Assembly (NCBI RefSeq): GCF_024343775.1
Contig: NZ_RJUF01000035.1
Location: forward strand, 1-33,129
Length of the DNA stretch: 33,129 nucleotides
Reading direction: 5' to 3'
Source: Lacihabitans soyangensis
GTDB lineage: Bacteria; Bacteroidota; Bacteroidia; Cytophagales; Spirosomataceae
Shown here: positions 9,109-17,330 of the stretch, piece after piece
Layout: every line of letters starts with the position of its first letter
Numbering within the stretch: the stretch's first letter is position 1
Position numbers and translations under genes: made by a program
Notes under the pieces: model-generated
Told to the model about the DNA's origin: nothing
What the model saw: the letters and a program-made list of their open reading frames with translations, nothing else
Databases searched by the model: none

Positions 9109-10107
9109 ATGAGAGTCTTATTCTTCATCCTTCTTTCAATTCAGCTAAAAGCCCAGTGGAAAATTCAAACCTTTGAAAACAAGGCTTCGTTTAGGGCTAT
9201 CGATAGATTAGATACCGACAATATTTGGATTTCGGGAAGTAAAGGCAGTATTCTTAAAAGCACCGACGGAGGAATATCATGGAAAAACGTCTGCCCCTCA
9301 AAATTTAAAGATTTCGATTTTAGAGGAATTGCGGTCCTGAACAAAGACGAAATTATAGCCATGAGTGCAGGTGATGGTTTTGAAAATAAGGCGTTTTGCA
9401 TTAAAACAATAGATAGTGGACAAACATGGGAAGTGGTTTTAGAAAAACATGAAAAAGGTGTATTTTTTGATACCATAAAATTCAAGGACTCGAAAATTGG
9501 CTATATTCTGGGTGATGCAATAGACTCGAAACCCTATTTGCTTCAAACCAAAGACGGTGGAAAATCTTGGACGAGAGTTCAAAATCTACCTGATATAATG
9601 GTTGGTGAGGCATCATTTGCGGCAAGCAATTCTTGTATTTCGATTATCAAAAATTCCGTTTGGTTTAATACTCAAAACAGAGTTTTCTATTCAAAAAATT
9701 TGGGTAAGACTTGGCAGGTTTTAGAAACACCTTTTGAATCGGGACAAAGTTTGGGCATTTTTGGTACTTTTTTCCTTTCTAAAAACAAAGGGATTATTGT
9801 AGGTGGAGACTATGTTGACGACAAAAGGGCTACCTTACAATATGCTTTTACTGAAAACGAAGGTAAGCTTTGGCAAACCAAAAGTGATTATCAAAGAAAC
9901 GGACTTACGGAATGTATTTCAAAAATAACCGATGCTCAACTAATAAGCGTCGGCACCATCGGTACAGCAATATCCAGTGATGATGGCAAAACTTGGACTG
10001 CACAAGATAAAGAATCGTTCCATGTGGTGAGCTGCAAGGACAATAAATGCGTTGCTGCGGGTGGAAATGGCCGAATAGGCGTTTGGCACTTCGGCTCCGC
10101 TCAGTGA
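9109..10107 (+). CDS. Secreted YCF48/BNR-repeat beta-propeller protein
   Basis: The protein of about 332 residues starts with a signal peptide (MRVLFFILLSIQLKA) and then repeats the BNR/YCF48 pattern: 'ILKSTDGGISWKNV', 'IKTIDSGQTWEVV', 'LLQTKDGGKSWTRV', 'FYSKNLGKTWQVL', 'AFTENEGKLWQTK' and 'AISSDDGKTWTAQ'. Such proteins form beta-propellers, often annotated as photosystem II assembly factor-like or oxidoreductase in Bacteroidota. The ligand is unknown; location is probably periplasmic or surface. I chose the ATG at 9109 because it begins the signal peptide; a TTG at 9082 is not convincing. The last residues (HFGSAQ) and the stop are encoded by the repeat patch that begins at 10087, so the natural C-terminus may have been replaced. 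Confidence 0.85.
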   Translation: MRVLFFILLSIQLKAQWKIQTFENKASFRAIDRLDTDNIWISGSKGSILKSTDGGISWKNVCPSKFKDFDFRGIAVLNKDEIIAMSAGDGFENKAFCIKTIDSGQTWEVVLEKHEKGVFFDTIKFKDSKIGYILGDAIDSKPYLLQTKDGGKSWTRVQNLPDIMVGEASFAASNSCISIIKNSVWFNTQNRVFYSKNLGKTWQVLETPFESGQSLGIFGTFFLSKNKGIIVGGDYVDDKRATLQYAFTENEGKLWQTKSDYQRNGLTECISKITDAQLISVGTIGTAISSDDGKTWTAQDKESFHVVSCKDNKCVAAGGNGRIGVWHFGSAQ

Positions 10108-10264
10108 CCACCGCTAAGTCACCACACTTCGGCTCACTTCGGCTCACTTTTACTCCGCTCAGTGACCACCGCTTGGTGATCGCCGCTTAGTGACCACCGC
10201 TCGGAGAACACACTTCGGCTCACTTCGACTCCGCTCAGTGACCACCGCTCAGTCACCGCTGCTC
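10087..10264. repeat. Irregular short-repeat patch (CACTTCGGCTC / GCTCAGTGACCACCGCT)
   Basis: Two short words alternate imperfectly: CACTTCGGCTC (also CACTTCGACTC), seen about five times, and CTCCGCTCAGTGACCACCGCT with variants such as CGCTTAGTGACCACCGCT and GCTCAGTCACC. The patch is clearly richer in G+C than its surroundings. The first copy overlaps the 3' end of the propeller gene and supplies its stop codon (CAGTGA). It looks like a dispersed intergenic repeat that expanded by slippage or invasion; I see no gene or long hairpin in it. The following stretch 10265-10409 holds nothing I recognise. Confidence 0.75.
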
Positions 10265-10409
10265 TTTGTTATACCTTCGCGTCGCACGGTAGAGAGGTTA
10301 TGCAAACATAGCTGAGTAGCAGTTAAATAATGACTAGATCTCATTTCTTCTCTGTTTCAGTTGGGTAATTAAACTATCCTGCTAGAATATGTTGATGTTT
10401 TAAAACCAA

Positions 10410-10435
10410 AAAAGGGAAACCGAAGCTTCCCTTTT
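10410..10435 (-). terminator. Rho-independent terminator of pgk
   Basis: On the minus strand AAAAGGGAA and TTCCCTTTT form a 9-bp stem with a GCTTCGGT-type loop, followed by a T run. It lies 24 bases after the pgk stop codon. Confidence 0.85.
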
Positions 10436-10458
10436 AATTATAAAAATATAAACGAATC

Positions 10459-11646
10459 TTAGTCTAAAGCAGCCACACCTGGCAACACTTTACCTTCCAT
10501 ATACTCTAGCAATGCTCCACCGCCTGTAGATACGTAAGATACTCTGTCTCCCATACCCGCATTGTTGATGGCCGATGCAGAATCTCCTCCACCAATCAAT
10601 GAGAAAGCGTTGTTTTCCTCAGTTGCAGCTACCACAGCTTCTGCTATGGCGTTTGTACCTGTCGCAAAATTCGGGAATTCAAAAACACCCATAGGACCAT
10701 TCCAAAGGATAGTTTTAGAGTTCTTCACTGTCTCTTTGAACAATTCAATAGTTTTCGGACCGATATCTAAACCTTCCCATCCATCAGGAATAAGACCCGT
10801 ATCCACTGTTTGTCTGTTGGCATCGTTGCTAAAGTCATCTGCACAAACGTTATCAAGAGGCATGATGATATTTACACCTTTCTCTTTGGCTTTTCTCAAA
10901 ATTTCCAGAGCTAAGTCCTGCTTATCTGCTTCTAAAAGCGACTTTCCGATATTTCCACCCAATGCTTTGGTAAATGTATAGGTCATTCCGCCACCTATTA
11001 TTAGGTTGTCAACGGTATCCAAAAGACGCTCAATAATCAATATTTTATCCGAGATTTTTGCTCCACCCATGATAGCCGTAAAAGGTTTTTCGGCACTTTC
11101 AAGAATATGCTGAGCGTTATCAATTTCGGCTTGCATTACTTTTCCGCAAATTTTATCGGTAAAAAACCGACCGATCACCGCTGTAGAAGCATGAGCACGG
11201 TGGGCAGTACCAAACGCATCATTTACCCAAACATCACCTAGTTTTGATAATTTCTCGGCAAAAGCTACATCGCCTTTTTCTTCTTCTTTATAAAATCTAA
11301 GATTTTCTAACAATAAAACTTCACCTGGCTTCAGGTCGGCGGCTAAGTCTGTGGCTTGTTGACCGATGCAATCATCGGCGAATTTCACTTGTACACCCAG
11401 AATCAAAGATAAGGGAGCTACTAGGTGTTTGAGAGAATATTTTTCAACGGGACCATCTTTGGGTCTGCCCAGGTGCGACATCAAAATACATGATCCACCG
11501 TCAGTCAAAATCTTTTTAATGGTAGGGATTGTGGCCTTGATACGTGTGTCGTCGGTAATTTCAAGTCTGTCATTTAACGGAACATTGAAATCGACACGAA
11601 CAAGAGCTTTTTTGTTTGAAAAATCAAAAGAATCTACAGTTTTCAT
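10459..11646 (-). CDS. pgk: Phosphoglycerate kinase
   Basis: Cytosolic glycolytic enzyme that moves a phosphate from 1,3-bisphosphoglycerate to ADP. The 395 residues are the usual bacterial length. Visible marks: '[14 protein letters not shown]' (substrate site) at the N-terminus, '[10 protein letters not shown]', '[15 protein letters not shown]', '[15 protein letters not shown]', '[15 protein letters not shown]', '[11 protein letters not shown]' and the nucleotide-site region '[12 protein letters not shown]...[13 protein letters not shown]' near the C-terminus. It is transcribed alone, divergently from the ribosomal protein operon, and ends in a good terminator. A -7 match lies about 40 bases before its ATG. 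Confidence 0.98.
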   Translation of the reverse strand: MKTVDSFDFSNKKALVRVDFNVPLNDRLEITDDTRIKATIPTIKKILTDGGSCILMSHLGRPKDGPVEKYSLKHLVAPLSLILGVQVKFADDCIGQQATDLAADLKPGEVLLLENLRFYKEEEKGDVAFAEKLSKLGDVWVNDAFGTAHRAHASTAVIGRFFTDKICGKVMQAEIDNAQHILESAEKPFTAIMGGAKISDKILIIERLLDTVDNLIIGGGMTYTFTKALGGNIGKSLLEADKQDLALEILRKAKEKGVNIIMPLDNVCADDFSNDANRQTVDTGLIPDGWEGLDIGPKTIELFKETVKNSKTILWNGPMGVFEFPNFATGTNAIAEAVVAATEENNAFSLIGGGDSASAINNAGMGDRVSYVSTGGGALLEYMEGKVLPGVAALD

Positions 11647-11685
11647 TGATTTATTTTAAATTAATAATCAGTATAAATACAATTA

Positions 11686-11693
11686 CAAAGTTA
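11686..11693 (-). promoter_or_regulatory. -7 element for pgk
   Basis: The minus strand reads TAACTTTG, matching TAnnTTTG, 40 bases before the pgk ATG. A TTG lies 16 bases further upstream, a little closer than the usual spacing of about 19. Confidence 0.45.
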
Positions 11694-11858
11694 AAATTTC
11701 TGTCTATCTCAAAAATTTTAATGACTCATAAAATGTCATTTACAGAAAATAAAATAAATAAAATCCAAAAAAATAGAGAATAATTTATAGAATAAAAATA
11801 ACTAAGGCCAAAACCAGAACCAAATAATAAGAAACTTCAAATATTATAAGTCAATAAT

Positions 11859-11888
11859 TTGACTTTCAACAATAAAGCTGTAATTTTG
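11859..11888 (+). promoter_or_regulatory. Promoter of the rpsF-rpsR-rplI operon
   Basis: TTG at 11859-11861 and TAATTTTG at 11881-11888 are separated by 19 bases, the expected layout of a Bacteroidota housekeeping promoter. The leader to the rpsF ATG is about 50 bases. It contains a small hairpin (TCCGA/TCGGA around 11892-11904) and an A/T inverted repeat. Confidence 0.7.
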
Positions 11889-11940
11889 CAGTCCGATTTT
11901 CGGAAATAAAAATTTTTTATTAATTATTTTTTCAAGTAAA

Positions 11941-12300
11941 ATGTTTCAAAACCAGTACGAAACAGTGTTCATTTTAACTCCCGTTTTATCTGAAGCCCAG
12001 ATAAAGGACGCTGTAGACAAATTCAAGTCAGTATTAACTGATAATGGTGCTGAGATCCTTAACGATGAAGTATGGGGTCTAAAGAAATTGGCTTATCCAA
12101 TTCAGCACAAAACCACGGGCTACTATCAGTTGTTTGAATTTAAAGCCGCACCTACATTGGTGGCTACACTAGAAACCGAGTACAAACGTGACGAACGTAT
12201 AATGCGTTTTTTTACTACTAAACTCGACAAACATGCTGCCGCTTATTCAGCACGTCGTAGAAGTGGTGCTTCAAAAACCAAAGCTCCAGTAACAGAGTAA
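11941..12300 (+). CDS. rpsF: 30S ribosomal protein S6
   Basis: Small-subunit protein that binds S18 on the 30S platform. The 119 residues begin '[23 protein letters not shown]' and contain '[25 protein letters not shown]' and '[20 protein letters not shown]', the S6 signatures. The tail ([18 protein letters not shown]) is basic, as is common in this phylum. It is the first gene of rpsF-rpsR-rplI and has a clear promoter. No ssb gene is inserted between rpsF and rpsR. Confidence 0.97.
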   Translation: MFQNQYETVFILTPVLSEAQIKDAVDKFKSVLTDNGAEILNDEVWGLKKLAYPIQHKTTGYYQLFEFKAAPTLVATLETEYKRDERIMRFFTTKLDKHAAAYSARRRSGASKTKAPVTE

Positions 12301-12322
12301 GAAATTTAAAAACATTAACATT

Positions 12323-12577
12323 ATGTCATTAGTTAACGAAAAAGTCGAAAGAAAAGAGCTTAACCGCAAAAAGTATTGTAGATTCAAAAAAATGGGGATC
12401 AAGTATGTTGATTACAAAGACCCTAACTTCCTTTTGAAGTTTTTGAACGAGCAAGGTAAAATTCTTCCAAGAAGATTGACTGGCAACAGCCTAAAATTCC
12501 AGAGAAGAGTATCAACAGCTATCAAACGTGCTCGTCACTTGGCGTTGTTACCTTACGTAGCTGACGGTCTTAAATAA
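12323..12577 (+). CDS. rpsR: 30S ribosomal protein S18
   Basis: Partner of S6 on the 30S platform. The 84 residues contain '[22 protein letters not shown]', '[32 protein letters not shown]', the S18 signature. It begins 22 bases after the rpsF stop. The A-rich spacer has no Shine-Dalgarno motif, typical of the phylum. Confidence 0.97.
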   Translation: MSLVNEKVERKELNRKKYCRFKKMGIKYVDYKDPNFLLKFLNEQGKILPRRLTGNSLKFQRRVSTAIKRARHLALLPYVADGLK

Positions 12578-12633
12578 GACTCAAAACAAGAAAGTAAGAT
12601 TGTAATCATCTTAATGAATTAATTTAATTTAAA

Positions 12634-13086
12634 ATGGAAATAATATTAAAAACAGATATTGCTGGTTTAGGGTACAAAAACGATATCCTAGACGTTAAAC
12701 CAGGTTATGGTCGCAATTATTTGATCCCTCAAGGATATGCTCTTTTGGCAACTCCGTCAAACAAAAAAATATTGGCTGAAAACCTTAAGCAAGCAGCTCA
12801 CAAAGCTGAAAAACTTAAGGCTGACGCTGAAGCAATTGCTGAACAAATCGGTGATTCAGTATTTGTAATTACAATGAAAACTGGCGAAAGTGGCAGAATT
12901 TTCGGTAGAGTTACAAGTATTCAAATATCTGATGCCTTGGCACTTAAAGGTATCAATATCGATAGAAAAAAGATAACTGTGGAAGATATCAAATTTGTAG
13001 GAACTTACAAAGCTATTGTTGACTTACACAAAGAAGTTAAGAAAGAAGTTTCGGTAAGCGTTGTAGCTGAAGAAGTTGAGGCTTGA
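12634..13086 (+). CDS. rplI: 50S ribosomal protein L9
   Basis: Binds 23S rRNA near the L1 stalk. The 150 residues open with 'MEIILKTDIAGLGYKNDILDVKPGYGRNYLIPQGYALLAT', the conserved L9 N-terminal domain. A long charged helix follows (KILAENLKQAAHKAEKLKADAEAIAEQ), then the C-terminal domain (GESGRIFGRVTSIQISDAL). It is the last gene of the operon, 56 bases after rpsR, and is followed by a strong bidirectional terminator. Confidence 0.97.
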   Translation: MEIILKTDIAGLGYKNDILDVKPGYGRNYLIPQGYALLATPSNKKILAENLKQAAHKAEKLKADAEAIAEQIGDSVFVITMKTGESGRIFGRVTSIQISDALALKGINIDRKKITVEDIKFVGTYKAIVDLHKEVKKEVSVSVVAEEVEA

Positions 13087-13108
13087 TTTACTTAGAATAT
13101 CGTATACG

Positions 13109-13138
13109 AAAAAAGGATTGCCTAGGCAATCCTTTTTT
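13109..13138. terminator. Bidirectional terminator between rplI and the cytochrome gene
   Basis: A perfect palindrome (GGATTGCC / GGCAATCC) flanked by A6 on one side and T6 or more on the other. It serves rplI on the plus strand and the convergent cytochrome c gene on the minus strand. Confidence 0.9.
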
Positions 13139-13159
13139 TATGTATTAAACCAACTAGAA

Positions 13160-13480
13160 TTACTTCAAACCAGCAATCCAAGTGGCCATTTTCAAGGCCT
13201 CATCTTTAGGCACCTGAGACATAGCCGCCATTGGCGGATAACCAGGCCAGTTGCTAGGCTTTGGTTTGTAGATTAACTCAACAATTTGCTTCGGAGTATA
13301 TTTCTTCTGCTTCATAACTTCTTTATAGGCAGGACCCACAAGTTTGGTGTCAGGATTGTGACAAGCCAAACAAGTATTTTTGGTCAACAATTTCTGAATA
13401 TCTGGTGGAATTTTGGTTTGGGCTTTGGCGGCTGTCATCAGACCCAATACTAAGGCGATAGACAAAAGTGATTTTTTCAT
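13160..13480 (-). CDS. Small c-type cytochrome (class I, c-551/552-like)
   Basis: A 106-residue exported electron carrier. After the signal peptide (LSIALVLGLMTAAKA) the mature part begins with 'QTKIPPDIQKLLTKNTCLACH', giving the CxxCH haem site at about residues 37-41. Next come 'NPDTKLVGPAYKEV' and 'GYPPMAAMSQVPKDEALKMATWIAGL'; one of the Met residues there is the likely sixth haem ligand. Length and motif order fit periplasmic c-551/552 cytochromes. It stands alone, convergent with rplI and sharing its terminator. Redox partners cannot be told from the context. Confidence 0.92.
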   Translation of the reverse strand: MKKSLLSIALVLGLMTAAKAQTKIPPDIQKLLTKNTCLACHNPDTKLVGPAYKEVMKQKKYTPKQIVELIYKPKPSNWPGYPPMAAMSQVPKDEALKMATWIAGLK

Positions 13481-13607
13481 TTTCTATTTTGAAATTCAAG
13501 AATTAAACATATCAAAAACTGTCGTAAAGGTAAACTTTTTTTAATTTCATTTGCAAAAAATCTACTGTTAATGTCGTGTTAAATGGTTTTTGGTCAAAAA
13601 ATCAGTT

Positions 13608-15248
13608 TTAATCAAATTTTACTCTGAGCACCTTGGCATTAACGCCCAATTCTTTAAAATAGCGAAGCCAAAACAGCTGTTGATTACTAAGGGTATCATT
13701 CGGTGATTTGATTTCTACGAATTCGTAGTGATTCTCAGACCAAACCAATAAATCGGGCAAACCTCTTGAATTTTCTACTATGTTTTCGGCGATTTTTGTC
13801 ATTACTTTTTTCAATTGTTCCAGCTCCATTTGTAAAACCATCACCCGAACCATTTCCCAAATTTCCTCCACCCAAACCACAAACGGATTAGCAACTCCTT
13901 CATTCTTTTGAAAATTGCTCCAGAGGTGTTGTAAGAAATCATCTTTGTCGTCGAAAGAGTCTAATAAACTATGAATCTGCTCTTTACGCTTCTCATAAAA
14001 CTCAGGCAAATGCAAATCTGAGGGCCTCCGCTGAAATGGATGATGAAACGAAACTAGACTTGGGTCAAAGATTATTTCCCAAAAAAGTAGGCCAAAAAGT
14101 GTTCGCCAAGTATGATTTTCGGAAAATCCTGCTGAAAAACCAAGCTCTAGATAATACTCAATACTACCAAACTCTACTTGGTTACGGTATATTCTGTCGA
14201 TGGTTATTTCGTCAGCTGTTTTTAACCAATCCGTAGTCTGCTTTTTATTTTTCTTTCCTTCGATGGTTTTTAAAAAATACTCTGCAAAATACTCTTCATC
14301 TACATTTTGAGGAAATTCCAACATCTCATTACAGGTAGCTTTGGCTTCCTCCACATAACCCAATTTCACCAAACAACGGGCTTTTCGTTCACGAGAAGGT
14401 ACAATTTGGGTTTCACTAAAAACTTCAATAGCGGCTTGATAATTTTTCCTTTGTTCAAAATACTTACCAATTCTAAGCTGAAGTTTTTGAAATGAGGGCA
14501 GGGCAATTGGACTTAGATCTTGGCAAGTTTGATAAAGATTACTGTACCAATCCAATATCTCGGAGTCTGAAGATTCATTTTTTAGACTATCAAAAATCAC
14601 GAATTGTTCCGAAACCATCCACTTGTCTTCGGCGTCTTTACGGGTTTCAAACCTAGCTACCAAATCGTCATCAGAGTGCTGATAATACTGCACCAAGCCC
14701 ATGTCTCGCAGTACAAACTCAGTCATGTCCATCGATTTATTGCCAAAGAACAAAAACCTTAAAAACGAAACTTCTTGCTCAAAGTTCATTTTCACGATCG
14801 ATTGTGAGGCATTGATTTTCTGAAAAATCTCGGCAACCGTGAATTCATTTTTTACACAGTCAACGAGCACTTCCCGTTTTTCATTTTTCAAGTTTTTCAG
14901 CTCGAAAATTGACACCAAGTCAGCCTTGGTGAGTACGTAAAGGATTTCTCCTAGCCAAAGTTTATGTTCTTCAAAATCCAATGGAGAAATAAATCCATGT
15001 TTTACCAATAAATCTACCTGATTCGGAATTTCTTCTATTTCGTCATATTTCAGACCCTCAATTTTAAAAAACAAACCTTTGCGATTGGTAAATCGGATAA
15101 AAAGGCATTGAGCGTCCTCAGGCAGAGAATAATACTTTCGAAGAAACCTCCACTCCTGCTCTATCAGTAAGCTTTTGTATTTATCTTTTACAAAACCGAG
15201 TAGATATTCAAAATTAGTATGATAATATTTCGGAGGGAGTTCTACCAT
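13608..15248 (-). CDS. FAN1-type structure-specific nuclease (VRR-NUC)
   Basis: A 546-residue protein matching bacterial FAN1, which cuts 5'-flap and crosslinked DNA. In order: N-terminal DNA-binding region 'FRKYYSLPEDAQCLFIRFTNRKGLFFKIEGLKYDEI' type, a winged-helix/SAP-like part, a helical TPR-like middle (KARCLVKLGYVEEAKATCNEML), 'HTWRTLFGLLFWEIIFDP', and the C-terminal VRR-NUC domain. The PD-(D/E)xK residues are visible: GLPDLLVW (Asp499) and YEFVEIKSP (Glu512, Lys514). I start it at the ATG 15246-15248, one base after the TGA of the upstream MBL gene (TGAAATG); the longer reading would overlap that gene by 41 bases. It is close to the length of Pseudomonas FAN1. Confidence 0.88.
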   Translation of the reverse strand: MVELPPKYYHTNFEYLLGFVKDKYKSLLIEQEWRFLRKYYSLPEDAQCLFIRFTNRKGLFFKIEGLKYDEIEEIPNQVDLLVKHGFISPLDFEEHKLWLGEILYVLTKADLVSIFELKNLKNEKREVLVDCVKNEFTVAEIFQKINASQSIVKMNFEQEVSFLRFLFFGNKSMDMTEFVLRDMGLVQYYQHSDDDLVARFETRKDAEDKWMVSEQFVIFDSLKNESSDSEILDWYSNLYQTCQDLSPIALPSFQKLQLRIGKYFEQRKNYQAAIEVFSETQIVPSRERKARCLVKLGYVEEAKATCNEMLEFPQNVDEEYFAEYFLKTIEGKKNKKQTTDWLKTADEITIDRIYRNQVEFGSIEYYLELGFSAGFSENHTWRTLFGLLFWEIIFDPSLVSFHHPFQRRPSDLHLPEFYEKRKEQIHSLLDSFDDKDDFLQHLWSNFQKNEGVANPFVVWVEEIWEMVRVMVLQMELEQLKKVMTKIAENIVENSRGLPDLLVWSENHYEFVEIKSPNDTLSNQQLFWLRYFKELGVNAKVLRVKFD

Positions 15249-15249
15249 T

Positions 15250-16014
15250 TCAAAGCGAAAACGATAGGCCGTCGTAGGCCAATGAAACATTAGCTGGGAG
15301 ATCTTTTTCTACTTCTCTGTGCAGGCCTAACTTATGGCTGATATGTGTAAAATACGTTTTCTGGGCACCAATTTTCTCCGATAACTCTATGGCTTGATTA
15401 AGATTAAAATGGGAAATATGTGGTTCACGCTGAAGAGCATTCAGAACCAATACTTTGCTACCATGAACTTTAGAAAGTTCTTCGTCTGAAATGTAGTTGG
15501 CATCGGTAATATAGGTAAAATCTCCAATCCTGAAGCCCAAAACGGGTAACTTATGGTGTAAGACTTGTATGGGGCTAAAAGTCAAACCTGCGATTTCGAA
15601 CGGCTCAGTGTCAATTTCGTTGCAGGTAATTATAGGAACACCCGGATAAGGTTTTTCAGAAAAAGCATAGAAATATTCCATTTTAAGTTGTGCTAAAACC
15701 CTCGAATGGGCATAAATGGGGCAATTTTTAATTCCAGAAAGATAATTGAAGGGCCTGACGTCATCTAAGCCTCCTGTGTGATCTTTGTGTTCGTGGGTAA
15801 AAACGAGAGCCTCAAGGCTTTGAAGGTTTTCTCGGAGAGCTTGTTGTCTAAAGTCTGGGCCGGAATCTATGATGATATTCTTGCCGTTGTGTTGGATGAG
15901 AATAGAAACTCTAAGTCTTTTATCTCTAAAATCAAGTGATCTGCAAACATCGCATTTACATGTAAGCACAGGCACGCCAGTTGAAGTGCCTGTACCCAAA
16001 AATGTAATTTTCAT
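15250..16014 (-). CDS. MBL-fold phosphodiesterase, PhnP-like
   Basis: A 254-residue metallo-beta-lactamase fold hydrolase. It opens with 'MKITFLGTGTSTGVPVLTCKCDVCRS', where three Cys may bind a structural metal as in PhnP. The metal-site motif 'VFTHEHKDHTGGLDDVRPF' follows, and later 'VLHHKLPVLGFRIGDFTYITDANYI' and 'THISHKLGLHREVEKDLP'. The HxHxDH core and the GGLDD/RPF extension are as in PhnP-type cyclic phosphodiesterases. The substrate is not known here; no phosphonate genes are near. It is 11 bases after a receiver gene and one base before the FAN1-type nuclease, so the three are probably co-expressed. Confidence 0.85.
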   Translation of the reverse strand: MKITFLGTGTSTGVPVLTCKCDVCRSLDFRDKRLRVSILIQHNGKNIIIDSGPDFRQQALRENLQSLEALVFTHEHKDHTGGLDDVRPFNYLSGIKNCPIYAHSRVLAQLKMEYFYAFSEKPYPGVPIITCNEIDTEPFEIAGLTFSPIQVLHHKLPVLGFRIGDFTYITDANYISDEELSKVHGSKVLVLNALQREPHISHFNLNQAIELSEKIGAQKTYFTHISHKLGLHREVEKDLPANVSLAYDGLSFSL

Positions 16015-16025
16015 TGCGGTTGGTT

Positions 16026-16406
16026 TTACTTCTCCGTTAAACCTTTTACCACCAATACCAATTTATCAAAATTAAGAGGTTTCATCAAAACATCATTAAA
16101 ACCAGCTTCTTTGAACTCTTCCTCTGTGTAATTTCTTGCATTACCCGTGATAGCCACTACCGGTACACCCGATTTAGCAGCATCGCTCATGCCACGGATG
16201 GCCTTTACGCACTCCATACCGTCCATTACAGGCATGTTTATATCTAGCAACACAATGTCGAAGTTTTCTTTTTCCAACAATTGCACCACTTGCTCACCAT
16301 TTTTAACTGCTGTAATTTCAAAATTCTGAAATTCAAGAATTTTTTTTACTAGGTTTTGGATAACTGAGCTATCCTCTGCTATGAGAACTCTATTTGGAGT
16401 AGACAT
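16026..16406 (-). CDS. Stand-alone response regulator receiver domain (CheY-like)
   Basis: A 126-residue single receiver domain without an output domain. The key residues are in place: acidic pair 'IAEDSS' near residue 11, phospho-acceptor Asp in 'VLLDINMPVMDG' (about 55), Thr in 'VVAITGNA' and Lys in 'VLMKPLNFD'. Such proteins act by protein-protein contact, often in phosphorelays. No histidine kinase lies nearby. It is the first gene of a three-gene unit with the MBL hydrolase and the FAN1-type nuclease; whether it governs them is unknown. Confidence 0.9.
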   Translation of the reverse strand: MSTPNRVLIAEDSSVIQNLVKKILEFQNFEITAVKNGEQVVQLLEKENFDIVLLDINMPVMDGMECVKAIRGMSDAAKSGVPVVAITGNARNYTEEEFKEAGFNDVLMKPLNFDKLVLVVKGLTEK

Positions 16407-16550
16407 AATTTGAAAACGTTTTTTTGTTAAGCCGTAAATATAATTTAAAACAACAATGATTGAAAATAAACCTTGTTCATTTCACATTAAAAAGCAAAAA
16501 AATAGCATTTTAATATTTTTGAATATTATTTTTGAAGAAAAATACCGTTT

Positions 16551-17330
16551 TTGAAAGAAATAATTCTTCAGCCAAACAAGAAAATATACTTCGCCTCGGA
16601 CTTCCATTTGGGAGCTCCTAATCATGAAAAAAGCTTGTTAAGAGAGAAGAAAATTTGCCAATGGCTGGATGAAATCAAACACGATGCTCAGGTGATTTTT
16701 TTGGTTGGCGATTTGTTTGATTTTTGGTTTGAACACCGCCTAACAGTTCCTAAAGGCTATATGCGTTTTTTTGGAAAACTGGCCGAATTGGTCGATTCTG
16801 GCATAGAACTAGTGGTTTTTACAGGCAACCACGACATGTGGATGAAGGACTATTTCATGCAAAACTTTGGAGCTCCTACCTATAGAGAATCACAAGAATA
16901 CCTCATAAATGGCAAGCGATTTCTGATAGGTCATGGAGATGGACTTGGGCCTGGTGATTATGCCTACAAAGTCCTGAAAAAGATATTTGAAAATAAGATT
17001 TGTCGCTGGCTATTTGGCAATATTTTACATCCCGACCTCAGCCTAAAATTGGGCTATACCTGGGCGAGTCATTCTTGGCAAAAACACGACAAAGAAAAAG
17101 ATGTGTACGTTTTTGAGTCCACGGACAAGGAAATTCTTTTTCAGTACTGTTTAGAAGAAGAGAAATCAACACATCGAGATTTTTATATTTTCGGACACCG
17201 GCATTACAAATTTGATCTTGAAGTCAACCTAAACAGCAGATATATCAATCTTGGCGACTGGATTTATTTTTACTCCTACGCGTGTTTTGATGGGGAGAAA
17301 ATGGAACTGATGGACTACAAAAAGGATTAA
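16551..17330 (+). CDS. lpxH: UDP-2,3-diacylglucosamine diphosphatase (LpxH type)
   Basis: Lipid A synthesis: releases UMP to give lipid X, at the inner face of the membrane. The 259-residue calcineurin-like phosphoesterase shows 'IYFASDFHLGAPN' (D-x-H), 'VIFLVGDLFDFWFE' (GD), 'VVFTGNHDMWMKDYF' (GNHD), 'FLIGHGDGLGPGDYAYK' and 'FYIFGHRHYKFDL' (GH-x-H), the metal-site residues in order. Most Proteobacterial LpxH have GNRD; GNHD is common in Bacteroidota. The start appears to be TTG at 16551, because no ATG is available before the conserved N-terminus. Two TATTTTTG motifs (16514-16521, 16527-16534) lie just upstream and may be its promoter. The tail overlaps the convergent DedA gene by four bases. 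Confidence 0.87.
   Translation: MKEIILQPNKKIYFASDFHLGAPNHEKSLLREKKICQWLDEIKHDAQVIFLVGDLFDFWFEHRLTVPKGYMRFFGKLAELVDSGIELVVFTGNHDMWMKDYFMQNFGAPTYRESQEYLINGKRFLIGHGDGLGPGDYAYKVLKKIFENKICRWLFGNILHPDLSLKLGYTWASHSWQKHDKEKDVYVFESTDKEILFQYCLEEEKSTHRDFYIFGHRHYKFDLEVNLNSRYINLGDWIYFYSYACFDGEKMELMDYKKD

Noticed and set aside
15249-15290. Longer start for the FAN1-type gene
   Set aside because: It would overlap the end of the MBL gene; the ATG one base after that stop fits the homology and the tight operon.
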